A stretch of DNA of 11,985 bases, from assembly GCA_035352555.1 (NCBI GenBank), contig DAOPXW010000058.1, forward strand, positions 1 to 11,985. The letters run 5' to 3'. Each line of letters opens with the position of its first letter. Within the stretch, counting starts at the first letter, position 1. Source of the DNA: UBA2922 sp035352555. GTDB taxonomy: Bacteria > Bacillota > Clostridia > Oscillospirales > Oscillospiraceae. The translations under genes were made by a program, and so were the position numbers. Below the pieces are notes generated by a model, which saw only the letters and a list, made by a program, of their open reading frames with translations, was not told the DNA's origin and searched no databases. This document shows positions 6,196 through 11,985 of the stretch, piece after piece.

Positions 6196-6752
6196 ACGTC
6201 TACGATTTCGACCAGACCATTTTTTACCCCGACAGTTCCTACTGCTTTCTGCTGTTCTGTCTGAAAAAATATCCCGGGGCATTCGCACCGGTCATCCCCG
6301 GCTTTCTGGCGCGGGGCGCGGGCAAGCTCCTGGGCGTCACCAGCACCAAGCGGCTGAAGGAAAAAATTTTTTCCTTCGTCCGCCGGGTGCCGGATGTGGA
6401 CGGGGAGCTGGAGGCGTTCTGGCAGTGCCATTGGGATAAGATCCAGCCCTGGTATCTAGCCCGGCGGCGGGAGGATGATCTCATCATCTCCGCCTCTCCG
6501 GATTTCATCGTGCGCCCCGCGGCGGAGAGGCTGGGAGTGCGGCTCATCGCCACGCCCATGGACAAGCGCACCGGGAAGATCGAGGGGCGCAACTGCCACG
6601 ACGAGGAGAAAGTCCGCCGCTTCCGGGCGGAATACCCGGGGGCCGAGGTGGAGGAGTTTTTTTCCGATTCCCTGTCCGACACCCCCATGGCGCGTCTGGC
6701 AAAGCGGGCGTTTTTGGTGAAGCGCGGCAGGGTGCTGACCCCGTGGCCGTAA
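6192..6752 (+). CDS. HAD superfamily subfamily IB phosphatase (SerB-like)
   Basis: This 186-residue HAD hydrolase should dephosphorylate a small molecule or lipid head group. Motif I is DFDQT (5-9) with nucleophile D5 and acid/base D7. Motif II is S100 in LIISASPDF (97-105). Motif III is probably K140 in HDEEK. Motif IV is SDSLSD with D159 and D163. A helical cap lies between motifs I and II (about residues 15-90), with aromatic and hydrophobic stretches that could bind a lipid-like substrate. The ATG at 6192 overlaps the nitroreductase stop as ATGA. It is the last gene before a strong intrinsic terminator, so it closes the cadC operon. The substrate cannot be read from sequence; phosphoserine, lysophosphatidate and glycerol-phosphate type substrates occur in this subfamily. 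Confidence 0.9.
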   Translation: MNVYDFDQTIFYPDSSYCFLLFCLKKYPGAFAPVIPGFLARGAGKLLGVTSTKRLKEKIFSFVRRVPDVDGELEAFWQCHWDKIQPWYLARRREDDLIISASPDFIVRPAAERLGVRLIATPMDKRTGKIEGRNCHDEEKVRRFRAEYPGAEVEEFFSDSLSDTPMARLAKRAFLVKRGRVLTPWP

Positions 6753-6766
6753 ACAGAACATTTTTT

Positions 6767-6793
6767 GGGCGGCCCCTTTGGCCGCCCGTTTTT
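6767..6793 (+). terminator. Intrinsic terminator of the cadC-cadA operon
   Basis: GGGCGGCC (6767-6774) pairs with GGCCGCCC (6780-6787) around a CCTTT loop and is followed by G and five Ts (6789-6793). It lies 14 nt after the HAD phosphatase stop. Confidence 0.85.
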
Positions 6794-6863
6794 CAATTTT
6801 CCCGTGGGTTTCTTATTTTTTTATTAAATTTACAAATATACCGTCCACGTTTTGGGCAATTTG

Positions 6864-6872
6864 TGCTATGAT
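6864..6872 (+). promoter_or_regulatory. Extended -10 promoter of the CtpE-like ATPase gene
   Basis: TGC-TATGAT (6864-6872) matches an extended -10 element. No convincing -35 box sits 16-18 nt upstream, though an AT-rich block (about 6796-6840) could act as an UP-like region. The predicted start near 6879 would leave a leader of about 25 nt. The string TGTGCTATGATA recurs in the queH promoter. Confidence 0.45.
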
Positions 6873-6903
6873 AACTTGACTTCAATTGACGGAGGAACCC
6901 ACC

Positions 6904-9378
6904 TTGGCAAAATCGTTCCTGAAAAAGAAAATCGCCGAGCCGGAGCTGCCCCGGCGCAGGGCAGTCCCAGTGGCGGAGGCCGACCCGGAGAGGGGCCTCA
7001 CCGCCGCCCAGGTGCGGGAGCGCATGGACGCCGGCTGGGCCAACACCCCTGTGGATCCACCCGGCAAATCCTTCAAGCAGATCGTTCTGGACAACACCTT
7101 TACCTATTTCAACCTGATCTTTTTCATCCTGGCCATCTGCATCATTCTGGTGGGCCAGTGGCTGAATCTCACCTTCATGGGCGTTGTCATCTGCAACACC
7201 GTCATCGGCATCATCCAGGAGACCCGCTCCAAAAAGAAACTGGAGCAGCTGAATATTCTGGCCACGCCCAAGGCGGTGGTCATCCGCGACGGGGCCCGTC
7301 AGACCACGGACACCGCCTCGCTGGTGCGGGACGATATCGTGGTGTTCGCCGCCGGCAACCAAATCTATGCCGACGCCGTGGTGGTCTCCGGCGAGTGCCA
7401 CGTCAACGAGGCGCTGATCACCGGCGAATCCGACGAGATCAAAAAAGGCCCCGGCGATCCGCTGATGAGCGGCAGCTTCGTGATCAACGGCATGGCCCGC
7501 GCCCGGCTGACCCAGGTGGGCGCGGATTCCTTCGCCGCGAAGCTCACCCTGGAGGCCAAGGTCGCCAACGACCCGCCCCAGTCCGAAATGATGCGCTCGC
7601 TGACCAGTCTCATCAAATGGATCGGCTTCATCGTCATCCCGCTGGGCACCATCATGTTCATCAAGGAATACAGCTGGCTGGGCCGGGATATCCCCACCGC
7701 GGTGTCCTCCACCGTCGGCTCCATCGTGGGCATGATCCCCGAGGGGCTGTATCTGCTGACCAGTCTCGCGCTGGTGGCGGGCGTTATCCGCCTGGCCAAC
7801 CGCAAAACGCTGGTGCACGATATGGAGTGCATCGAGACGCTGGCCCGGGTGGATACCCTGTGCGTGGACAAGACCGGCACCGTGACCGAAAACAAGATGA
7901 TCGTGGAGGATGTGGCGCTGCTCAATGAAAAGCGCTATGTCATTGAGGATATCCGCCTGATTATGGCGGACTATGTCTACGCCATGCAGAGCGACAACGA
8001 CACCATGGCCGCCCTGAAAAAGTACTTCACCGGCGAGATGAGGCAGAAGGCCGAAAAGACCCTGCCCTTCTCCTCCAGCAAAAAGTACGGCGGCGTGTCC
8101 TTCCATGCCGACGAGACCTATGTGCTGGGCGCGCCAGACGTGATCCTGGCAAACTTCGCCGACCGGAAAAAGTACGACGCCGAGATCGAAAAATACTCCG
8201 CCAAGGGCTGCCGCGTGCTGCTGCTGGCGCTGTACGACGGTAGCCTGGACGACGGGGCGCTCACGGCGGACCTGCTGCCGCTGGCGCTGATCCTGCTGTC
8301 CAACAAGATCCGCCCCGAGGCGCCGGATACCTTCGCCTATTTCGCCGCCCAGGGCGTGGCCGTGAAGGTCATCTCCGGCGATAACGCCATCACCGTGTCC
8401 GAGGTGGCCAAGCGGGCCGGAATCAGTGGCGCGGAAAAGTGGGTGGACGCCCGCACCCTCACCACCGACGAGAAAATCTATGCCGCGGCGGAAACCTGCA
8501 CCGTGTTCGGCCGCGTGACCCCAGACCAGAAAAAGAAGCTCGTCCAGGCCCTCAAGGCCCAGGGCCACACCGTGGCCATGACCGGCGACGGCGTCAACGA
8601 CGTGCTGGCGCTGAAGGAGGCCGACTGCTCCGTCGCCATGGCTTCCGGCAGCGACGTGGCGTGTCAGGCGTCCCATATCGTGCTGCTGGACTCCAATTTT
8701 GCCTCCATGCCCTCCGTAGTGGGCGAGGGCCGGCGCGTCATCAACAACATCGAGCGCAGCGCGTCCCTGTACCTCGTAAAAAATATCTTCACCTTTTTCC
8801 TGTCCTTCATTACCCTGATCTTCACGCTGCCCTATCCCTACACCCCGGCGCAGCTCAGCCTGGTGAACGCTTTGACCATCGGCATCCCGTCCTTTGTGCT
8901 GGCGATGGAACCCAATGAGAATCTGGTCAGCGGCAAGTTTTTGCGCAATGTCATTTTCCGGGCTCTGCCCACCGCCATGACCGATCTTTTGCTCATCGTG
9001 GGCACCATGCTGTTCTATCTGGCCTTCCACCTGGACGATACGCTGCTGAGCACCATCTGCACAGGACTTATGGGCATTGTGGGCCTGATGATGGTCTACA
9101 ACACCTCCCGGCCTTTCAACACGATCCGCAAGATCATGATGATCGGCGTCAGCGTCACCTTCTTCGCCTGCTATTTCTTCATCCCGACCTTTTTCACCCT
9201 GACGCCGCTGGACGCCTCCGGCTTTTTGATCCTGGTGGTGCTGGGTCTGCTGGCCTGGCCGGTGCTGAAGCTGTTCAATACGCTCAACGACAAACTCAAA
9301 TCCAATTTCGACGATCTCCGCTATAACCGCGGCCGCCACGCGGCGGCCGGCGGCAAGCATTCCAAACGCGGGGAATGA
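6904..9378 (+). CDS. CtpE-like P-type cation-transporting ATPase
   Basis: This 824-residue P-type pump resembles the CtpE-type (P2-like) ATPases; mycobacterial CtpE is linked to calcium uptake, so Ca(II) or another divalent ion is a reasonable substrate guess. Motifs: TGES (173-176), PEGL in M4 (279-282) in place of the CPC of metal pumps, DKTGT with D322, a reduced nucleotide domain with LGAPD (408-412) instead of KGAPE, SGDNAIT (491-497), GDGVND (561-566), and VVGEGRRVINNIERSA (605-620) before M5. Paired hydrophobic segments at about 66-105 and 235-297, then six more between 622 and 792, suggest ten helices. The start is TTG at 6904, 8 nt after GGAGG (6891-6895). An in-frame TTG at 6886 precedes that ribosome binding site and is rejected. 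It is monocistronic between two terminators. The C-terminal tail is basic. Confidence 0.93.
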   Translation: MAKSFLKKKIAEPELPRRRAVPVAEADPERGLTAAQVRERMDAGWANTPVDPPGKSFKQIVLDNTFTYFNLIFFILAICIILVGQWLNLTFMGVVICNTVIGIIQETRSKKKLEQLNILATPKAVVIRDGARQTTDTASLVRDDIVVFAAGNQIYADAVVVSGECHVNEALITGESDEIKKGPGDPLMSGSFVINGMARARLTQVGADSFAAKLTLEAKVANDPPQSEMMRSLTSLIKWIGFIVIPLGTIMFIKEYSWLGRDIPTAVSSTVGSIVGMIPEGLYLLTSLALVAGVIRLANRKTLVHDMECIETLARVDTLCVDKTGTVTENKMIVEDVALLNEKRYVIEDIRLIMADYVYAMQSDNDTMAALKKYFTGEMRQKAEKTLPFSSSKKYGGVSFHADETYVLGAPDVILANFADRKKYDAEIEKYSAKGCRVLLLALYDGSLDDGALTADLLPLALILLSNKIRPEAPDTFAYFAAQGVAVKVISGDNAITVSEVAKRAGISGAEKWVDARTLTTDEKIYAAAETCTVFGRVTPDQKKKLVQALKAQGHTVAMTGDGVNDVLALKEADCSVAMASGSDVACQASHIVLLDSNFASMPSVVGEGRRVINNIERSASLYLVKNIFTFFLSFITLIFTLPYPYTPAQLSLVNALTIGIPSFVLAMEPNENLVSGKFLRNVIFRALPTAMTDLLLIVGTMLFYLAFHLDDTLLSTICTGLMGIVGLMMVYNTSRPFNTIRKIMMIGVSVTFFACYFFIPTFFTLTPLDASGFLILVVLGLLAWPVLKLFNTLNDKLKSNFDDLRYNRGRHAAAGGKHSKRGE

Positions 9379-9391
9379 GACAGGAACGACG

Positions 9392-9425
9392 AAAAAAACG
9401 CATCGGCTTCTGCCGATGCGTTTTT
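9392..9425. terminator. Bidirectional intrinsic terminator between convergent genes
   Basis: CGCATCGGC (9399-9407) and GCCGATGCG (9412-9420) form a 9-bp perfect stem around TTCT. A run of seven As lies on the left and five Ts on the right. It therefore works in both directions, ending the CtpE-like ATPase transcript from the left and the dCMP deaminase-PfpI transcript from the right. Confidence 0.9.
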
Positions 9426-9437
9426 GTGCGATTGCCC

Positions 9438-10016
9438 TCAGACCTCGAACTTCGCGCCCATGAGTTTGGCAAATTCCCGGCAGATGGCGGTGTCGCCGGG
9501 CCAGGCGGGCGCGGTGACCAGATTGCGGTCCACCACGGCGTCGGTGACGGGCACGGAGACGTATTCGCCGCCGGCCAGGGTCACATCCGGGCCCACGGCG
9601 GGGTAGGCGGTGGCCCTGTAGCCCTTCAGCACGCCGGCCGCGGCCAGCACCTGAGGGCCGTGGCAGATGGCGGCCACGGGCTTGCCCGCCGCGAAGAATT
9701 CCCGCACGATCTCCAGCACCCGGGCGTTGAGGCGGATGTACTCCGGGGCGCGGCCGCCGGTGATGAAAAGGCCCGCGTAATCGGCGCTCTTCACCGCGTT
9801 AAAATCGGCGGTGAGGGCAAAGTTGTGGCCGCGGAGCTCAGTGTAGGTCTGCTCGCCCAGAAAATCATGGACGGCGGTGGCCACGGTGTCGCCCGCTTTT
9901 TTGTCGGGGCAGACGGCATCCACCTGATAGCCCAGCATGCTCAGCGCCTGAAAGGGCACCATGGTCTCATAGTCCTCCGTGAAATCGCCGCACAGCAGCA
10001 AAACCTTTTTCGACAT
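9438..10016 (-). CDS. DJ-1/PfpI-family protein
   Basis: This 192-residue protein belongs to the DJ-1/ThiJ/PfpI superfamily, whose members include proteases, glyoxalases, deglycases and chaperones. It has an N-terminal Rossmann-like start (KKVLLLCGDFTEDYE, 3-17, with the conserved acidic residue about E14), TGGRAPEY at 86-93, and the nucleophile elbow AICHGPQVLAAAG at 116-128 with Cys118 and His119. The ATG at 10016 follows GGAGGT by 7 nt. An in-frame ATG at 10031 is rejected because the ribosome binding site lies inside that extension. It is the second gene after dCMP deaminase with a 45-nt gap and probably shares its promoter. The activity within the superfamily cannot be decided from sequence. 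Confidence 0.93.
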   Translation of the reverse strand: MSKKVLLLCGDFTEDYETMVPFQALSMLGYQVDAVCPDKKAGDTVATAVHDFLGEQTYTELRGHNFALTADFNAVKSADYAGLFITGGRAPEYIRLNARVLEIVREFFAAGKPVAAICHGPQVLAAAGVLKGYRATAYPAVGPDVTLAGGEYVSVPVTDAVVDRNLVTAPAWPGDTAICREFAKLMGAKFEV

Positions 10017-10061
10017 AACCGGTACCTCCATAATTTTTTTTAGAAAGCGTCGCCGCTTTTC

Positions 10062-10547
10062 TTACAGGGTGAAAAACAGGGAATCGTCGTTGACGATCCA
10101 ATCCTCCACATCCACGGTTTTGATCTGATCCTCGCCCAGGCGGATGACCACCTTGCGGATGCCCGAATTGATAATCAATTTCTTGCACATGGCACAGGAC
10201 ATGGCGTCCGGCAGGAGCGTGTGGGTGCGGGCGTCCCGCCCCACCAGATACAGCGTCGCGCCGATCATGTCCCGCCGGGAGGCGGAGATGATGGCGTTGG
10301 CCTCCGCATGGACGCTGCGGCACAGCTCGTACCGCTCACCGGAGGGGATGTTCAGCTCCTCCCGGGCGCATTTGCCCATGTCCGAGCAGTTCTTCCGGCC
10401 CCGGGGTGCGCCGTTGTAGCCCGTGGAGATGATCTCGTCGTTGAGCACGATGATGGCGCCGTACATCCGGCGCAGGCAGGTGGAGCGCTCCAAAACGGAG
10501 TCGGCGATATCCAGATAATAGTTTTCCTTGCTGGTGCGGTTATCCAT
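10062..10547 (-). CDS. comEB: Deoxycytidylate (dCMP) deaminase, ComEB type
   Basis: This 161-residue zinc enzyme should convert dCMP to dUMP, feeding thymidylate synthesis. The catalytic zinc site is read as H80 and E82 (HAEANA, 80-85) with C118 and C121 (SCAMC, 117-121). Further cysteines C54, C60 and C76 in the insertion before HAE resemble the second structural zinc site of dCMP deaminases. STGYNGAPRG (41-50) is the substrate-binding loop typical of the family. The usual PCxxC motif reads SCxxC here, keeping both ligands. The ATG at 10547 follows GGAGG by 8 nt; a longer in-frame start at 10562 would include that site and is rejected. It is transcribed from its own promoter, divergent from queH, with the DJ-1/PfpI gene following. 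Confidence 0.93.
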   Translation of the reverse strand: MDNRTSKENYYLDIADSVLERSTCLRRMYGAIIVLNDEIISTGYNGAPRGRKNCSDMGKCAREELNIPSGERYELCRSVHAEANAIISASRRDMIGATLYLVGRDARTHTLLPDAMSCAMCKKLIINSGIRKVVIRLGEDQIKTVDVEDWIVNDDSLFFTL

Positions 10548-10580
10548 GGCGTGATCCTCCATCGGCAGCAGTATGGAACC

Positions 10581-10609
10581 AGTGTAATATTTCCCCCGGT
10601 TTTCGTCAA
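10581..10609 (-). promoter_or_regulatory. Promoter of the dCMP deaminase-PfpI unit
   Basis: On the minus strand TTGACG (10604-10609) and TACACT (10581-10586) are separated by 17 nt. Its -35 box lies 5 bp from the -35 box of the divergent queH promoter, so the two promoters cannot easily be occupied together. Confidence 0.65.
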
Positions 10610-10614
10610 GAGAA

Positions 10615-10643
10615 TTTACTTTTGCCCCGGCGTGTGCTATGAT
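10615..10643 (+). promoter_or_regulatory. Promoter of the queH-queT unit, predicted to give a near-leaderless queH mRNA
   Basis: TTTACT (10615-10620), a 17-nt spacer and TGC-TATGAT with -10 at 10638-10643 form a good extended promoter. The expected start at about 10649-10651 lies only a few bases before the queH ATG at 10653. Confidence 0.65.
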
Positions 10644-10652
10644 ACCAGCACT

Positions 10653-11273
10653 ATGGATATCAATTATCAAAAACAGATGGATAAGATCGTGGCCGCTCTG
10701 CGCGGCCGGCAGCCACGGCTGCTGCTGCAGTCCTGCTGCGGCCCCTGCTCCAGCGCCGTGCTGGAGACGCTGACCCGGTATTTCGACGTGACGCTGTTCT
10801 GGTACAACCCCAACATCTACCCGCAGTCTGAGTTCAACAAGCGCTTTGAAAACCAGATCAAGGTCATCGAGGACATGGGCTACGCCGACCGGGTACAGGT
10901 GATGGCCGCCCCGTGGAAGCACGAGGAATATCTGGCCCGGGTGAAGGGACTGGAGGATGAGCCCGAGGGGGGCGAGCGGTGCACCGCCTGCTTCCGCCTG
11001 CGGCTCAATCAGACCGCCCAGACGGCCGCGAAATACGGTTTCGAGTGGTTTTGCACCACGCTCACCGTTTCGCCCCACAAGGACGCCGCGCGCATCAACG
11101 CCATCGGCGAGGAGATCGGTCGGGCCTACGGCGTGAAATTCCTGCCCTCCGACTTCAAAAAGCGGGACGGGTACAAGCGCTCCACCGAGCTTTCCAGGCA
11201 GTACGGCATCTATCGCCAGAACTACTGCGGCTGCGAATTTTCCATCCCTCAGGCGGAGGAGCCCGCCGACTAA
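10653..11273 (+). CDS. queH: Epoxyqueuosine reductase QueH
   Basis: This 206-residue iron-sulfur protein should carry out the last step of queuosine formation, reducing epoxyqueuosine to queuosine in tRNA; QueH is the non-cobalamin alternative to QueG. The family cysteine pattern is visible: SCCGPC with C28, C29 and C32, ERCTAC with C110 and C113, and YCGC with C192 and C194. YNPNIYPQSEF (51-61) and TLTVSPHKD (136-144) are typical of the family. The start ATG at 10653 matches the common N-terminus (INYQK..DKI) but has no Shine-Dalgarno, in line with the predicted near-leaderless mRNA; the next ATG at 10676 also lacks one. The gene ends 10 nt before a candidate preQ1 riboswitch and 64 nt before queT, with no terminator between, so the two are probably cotranscribed. 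Confidence 0.95.
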   Translation: MDINYQKQMDKIVAALRGRQPRLLLQSCCGPCSSAVLETLTRYFDVTLFWYNPNIYPQSEFNKRFENQIKVIEDMGYADRVQVMAAPWKHEEYLARVKGLEDEPEGGERCTACFRLRLNQTAQTAAKYGFEWFCTTLTVSPHKDAARINAIGEEIGRAYGVKFLPSDFKKRDGYKRSTELSRQYGIYRQNYCGCEFSIPQAEEPAD

Positions 11274-11283
11274 CCGTATAATA

Positions 11284-11327
11284 CCGCTGGTGCCATACCC
11301 CAGCGGAATAAATCAAAAAAATGGGAG
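11284..11327 (+). promoter_or_regulatory. Candidate preQ1-I riboswitch in the queT leader
   Basis: CCGCTGG (11284-11290) pairs with CCAGCGG (11300-11306), enclosing TGCCATACC. An A-rich tail follows (11307-11321), then TGGGAG. CCA in the loop (11293-11295) can pair with TGG (11322-11324) to close the H-type pseudoknot of preQ1-I aptamers. The segment around ACCCCAG resembles the Thermoanaerobacter tengcongensis aptamer, with C11298 as the likely specificity cytosine. GGGAG (11323-11327) is also the Shine-Dalgarno of queT, 10 nt before its ATG, so ligand binding should block translation. QueT-family genes are known preQ1-riboswitch targets in Firmicutes. No covariation was tested. Confidence 0.78.
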
Positions 11328-11337
11328 AAATCAAACA

Positions 11338-11874
11338 ATGGACATGGATGCAAGGACCCACAGGATGGCCGCCGCCGCGGTTATCGGCGCGGCATACGCG
11401 GTGCTCACAATGGCGCTGGCCCCCATCAGCTACGGGCCGGCGCAGTTTCGGATCTCGGAGGTGCTTTGCATCCTCCCTTATTTTCTGCCCTTTTCCAGTT
11501 GGGGCCTGTTCGCGGGCTGCCTCATCGCAAACCTCATTACGGGCAATATTTTCGATATCGTTTTCGGGTCGCTGGCGACACTTTGCGCCGCGCTGTGTAC
11601 TGCCGCCGTCGGCAGACACGGGGATAAAAACAAGCTTTGGCGCTGCGCGCTTGCCTGCCTGATGCCGGTGGTGTGGAACGGCGCGGTGGTGGGCGCGGTG
11701 CTGGCCTGGGGCTACGACGGGTATAATATTTTCCGGTATCCCGGCGTGTATGCCCTGTACGGCGTTCAGGTCGCGGGTGAGGAGGCCGCCGTGCTTTACA
11801 TTCTCGGACTGCCCGCCATGAAGCTGCTGCCGGGGCGGAAGTTCTTCGACGACATCGTGGCAAAATATCAATAA
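11338..11874 (+). CDS. queT: QueT-family queuosine-precursor transporter (ECF S component)
   Basis: This 178-residue integral membrane protein is the substrate-binding subunit of an energy-coupling-factor importer for a queuosine precursor such as preQ1. The family signature LAPISYGPAQFRISE is at 27-41, followed by PYFLPF (47-52), LIANLITGNIFDIVFGSLATL (62-82) and VWNGAVVGAVL (112-122). Five or six hydrophobic segments can be seen between residues 10 and 164. The shared ECF ATPase and EcfT subunits are not in this window, as usual for group II ECF systems. The ATG at 11338 follows GGGAG by 10 nt; an in-frame GTG at 11290 lies inside the riboswitch stem and is rejected. Together with queH it suggests the cell salvages the precursor rather than, or besides, making it. 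Confidence 0.93.
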   Translation: MDMDARTHRMAAAAVIGAAYAVLTMALAPISYGPAQFRISEVLCILPYFLPFSSWGLFAGCLIANLITGNIFDIVFGSLATLCAALCTAAVGRHGDKNKLWRCALACLMPVVWNGAVVGAVLAWGYDGYNIFRYPGVYALYGVQVAGEEAAVLYILGLPAMKLLPGRKFFDDIVAKYQ

Positions 11875-11888
11875 AGGCATAACCCCGC

Positions 11889-11942
11889 TTTGACAGGCTG
11901 GAAAAGGCCGCCCCGAAGGGCGGCCTTTTCCAGCCTGTCAAA
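11889..11942. terminator. Unusually long perfect hairpin acting as bidirectional terminator after queT
   Basis: Arms at 11889-11913 and 11918-11942 are perfectly complementary over 25 bp around a CGAA loop. The inner part is a standard bidirectional terminator: AAAA, then GGCCGCCC and its complement, then TTTT. The outer 13 bp (TTTGACAGGCTGG and its complement) extend the stem beyond what termination needs. It begins 15 nt after the queT stop. Confidence 0.85.
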
Positions 11943-11962
11943 GAACTAAAGGAGAAACGGAT

Positions 11963-11985
11963 TTGGGGGATGATGCGGGGGGAGT
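11963..11985 (+). CDS. Possible first codons of a gene cut by the right edge
   Basis: AAAGGAG (11948-11954) is a strong Shine-Dalgarno sequence, and a TTG at 11963 lies 8 nt after it, giving only seven readable codons (MGDDAGG). The tandem ATGs at 11970 and 11973 are 15 nt or more from that site and less favoured. Nothing can be said about the product; a chance match is possible. Confidence 0.25.

Noticed and set aside
6793..9360. Very long minus-strand open frame of 855 codons opposite the CtpE-like ATPase
   Set aside because: Its translation is Gly/His/Asp/Gln-rich low-quality sequence without any domain, as expected for an antisense frame of a GC-rich gene. The plus strand encodes a full ATPase with all motifs and a ribosome binding site.
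10017..10061. Small hairpin (AAAGCG, loop GCGA, CGCTTT) between comEB and the PfpI gene as a terminator
   Set aside because: The stem has only 6 bp and is followed by As, not Ts, on the transcribed strand, so termination there is unlikely.
10600..10609. TTTTCGTCAA near the comEB -35 box as a second site for the S24 repressor
   Set aside because: It matches only one half-site with one mismatch, without a partner arm, and is explained by the -35 TTGACG itself.
11277..11282. Perfect TATAAT just before queT, as a possible queT promoter
   Set aside because: No -35 box lies 16-18 nt upstream, and the transcript would start inside the 5' strand of the riboswitch stem and destroy it. Read-through from queH fits better.
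11290..11337. GTG start at 11290 extending queT by 16 residues
   Set aside because: The extension lies in the riboswitch stem and A-rich tail, has no ribosome binding site, and QueT homology begins after the ATG at 11338.

Overview
The window is a compact, GC-rich chromosomal segment that looks like a Clostridia-type Firmicute, perhaps a gut Oscillospiraceae-like anaerobe. The pointers are GC-biased codon use, strong AGGAGG-type ribosome binding sites, sigma-A-like promoters, a TTG start behind a good Shine-Dalgarno, a QueH/QueT pair with a compact preQ1-type leader, and a CadC-like sensor with a cadmium/zinc ATPase. Lineage is inferred from gene content, not from a marker gene. I see no rRNA, tRNA, insertion sequence, prophage gene or CRISPR array, and no gene-free stretch longer than 300 bases.

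Layout. (1) At the left edge a minus-strand RlmI-like rRNA methyltransferase runs off the window. It diverges from a membrane-anchored CapA-family protein, with two promoters back to back. (2) A convergent hairpin separates CapA from a minus-strand LexA/S24-type repressor. A 12-bp perfect inverted repeat brackets the -35 box of the repressor's own promoter, suggesting autoregulation. (3) Divergent from the repressor is a tightly packed metal operon: a CadC-like ArsR sensor, a P1B (Zn/Cd/Pb) efflux ATPase without an HMA domain, a nitroreductase-family flavoprotein and a HAD-IB phosphatase. The last three genes are joined by two 4-nt ATGA overlaps, and an intrinsic terminator follows. (4) A monocistronic CtpE-like P-type cation ATPase starts at TTG and ends at a bidirectional terminator shared with the next, convergent unit. 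(5) A minus-strand unit encodes dCMP deaminase and then a DJ-1/PfpI protein. (6) Divergent from it is a queuosine salvage pair: queH, whose predicted transcript start lies almost at its ATG, then a candidate preQ1-I riboswitch and queT. (7) The window ends with an unusually long perfect hairpin (two 25-nt arms, 4-nt loop) and possibly the first codons of another gene.

How the genes work together. The cadC-cadA pair senses and exports soft divalent metals; the two coupled downstream enzymes may add a redox and a phosphatase function, but their role is inferred from position only. QueT should import a queuosine precursor, its translation probably damped by preQ1, while QueH performs the last step, epoxyqueuosine to queuosine in tRNA. 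The other genes are housekeeping or orphan functions. I found no clear new multi-gene system. The most unusual signals are regulatory: the repressor operator, the near-leaderless queH, the riboswitch inside the queH-queT unit, and the long terminal hairpin.
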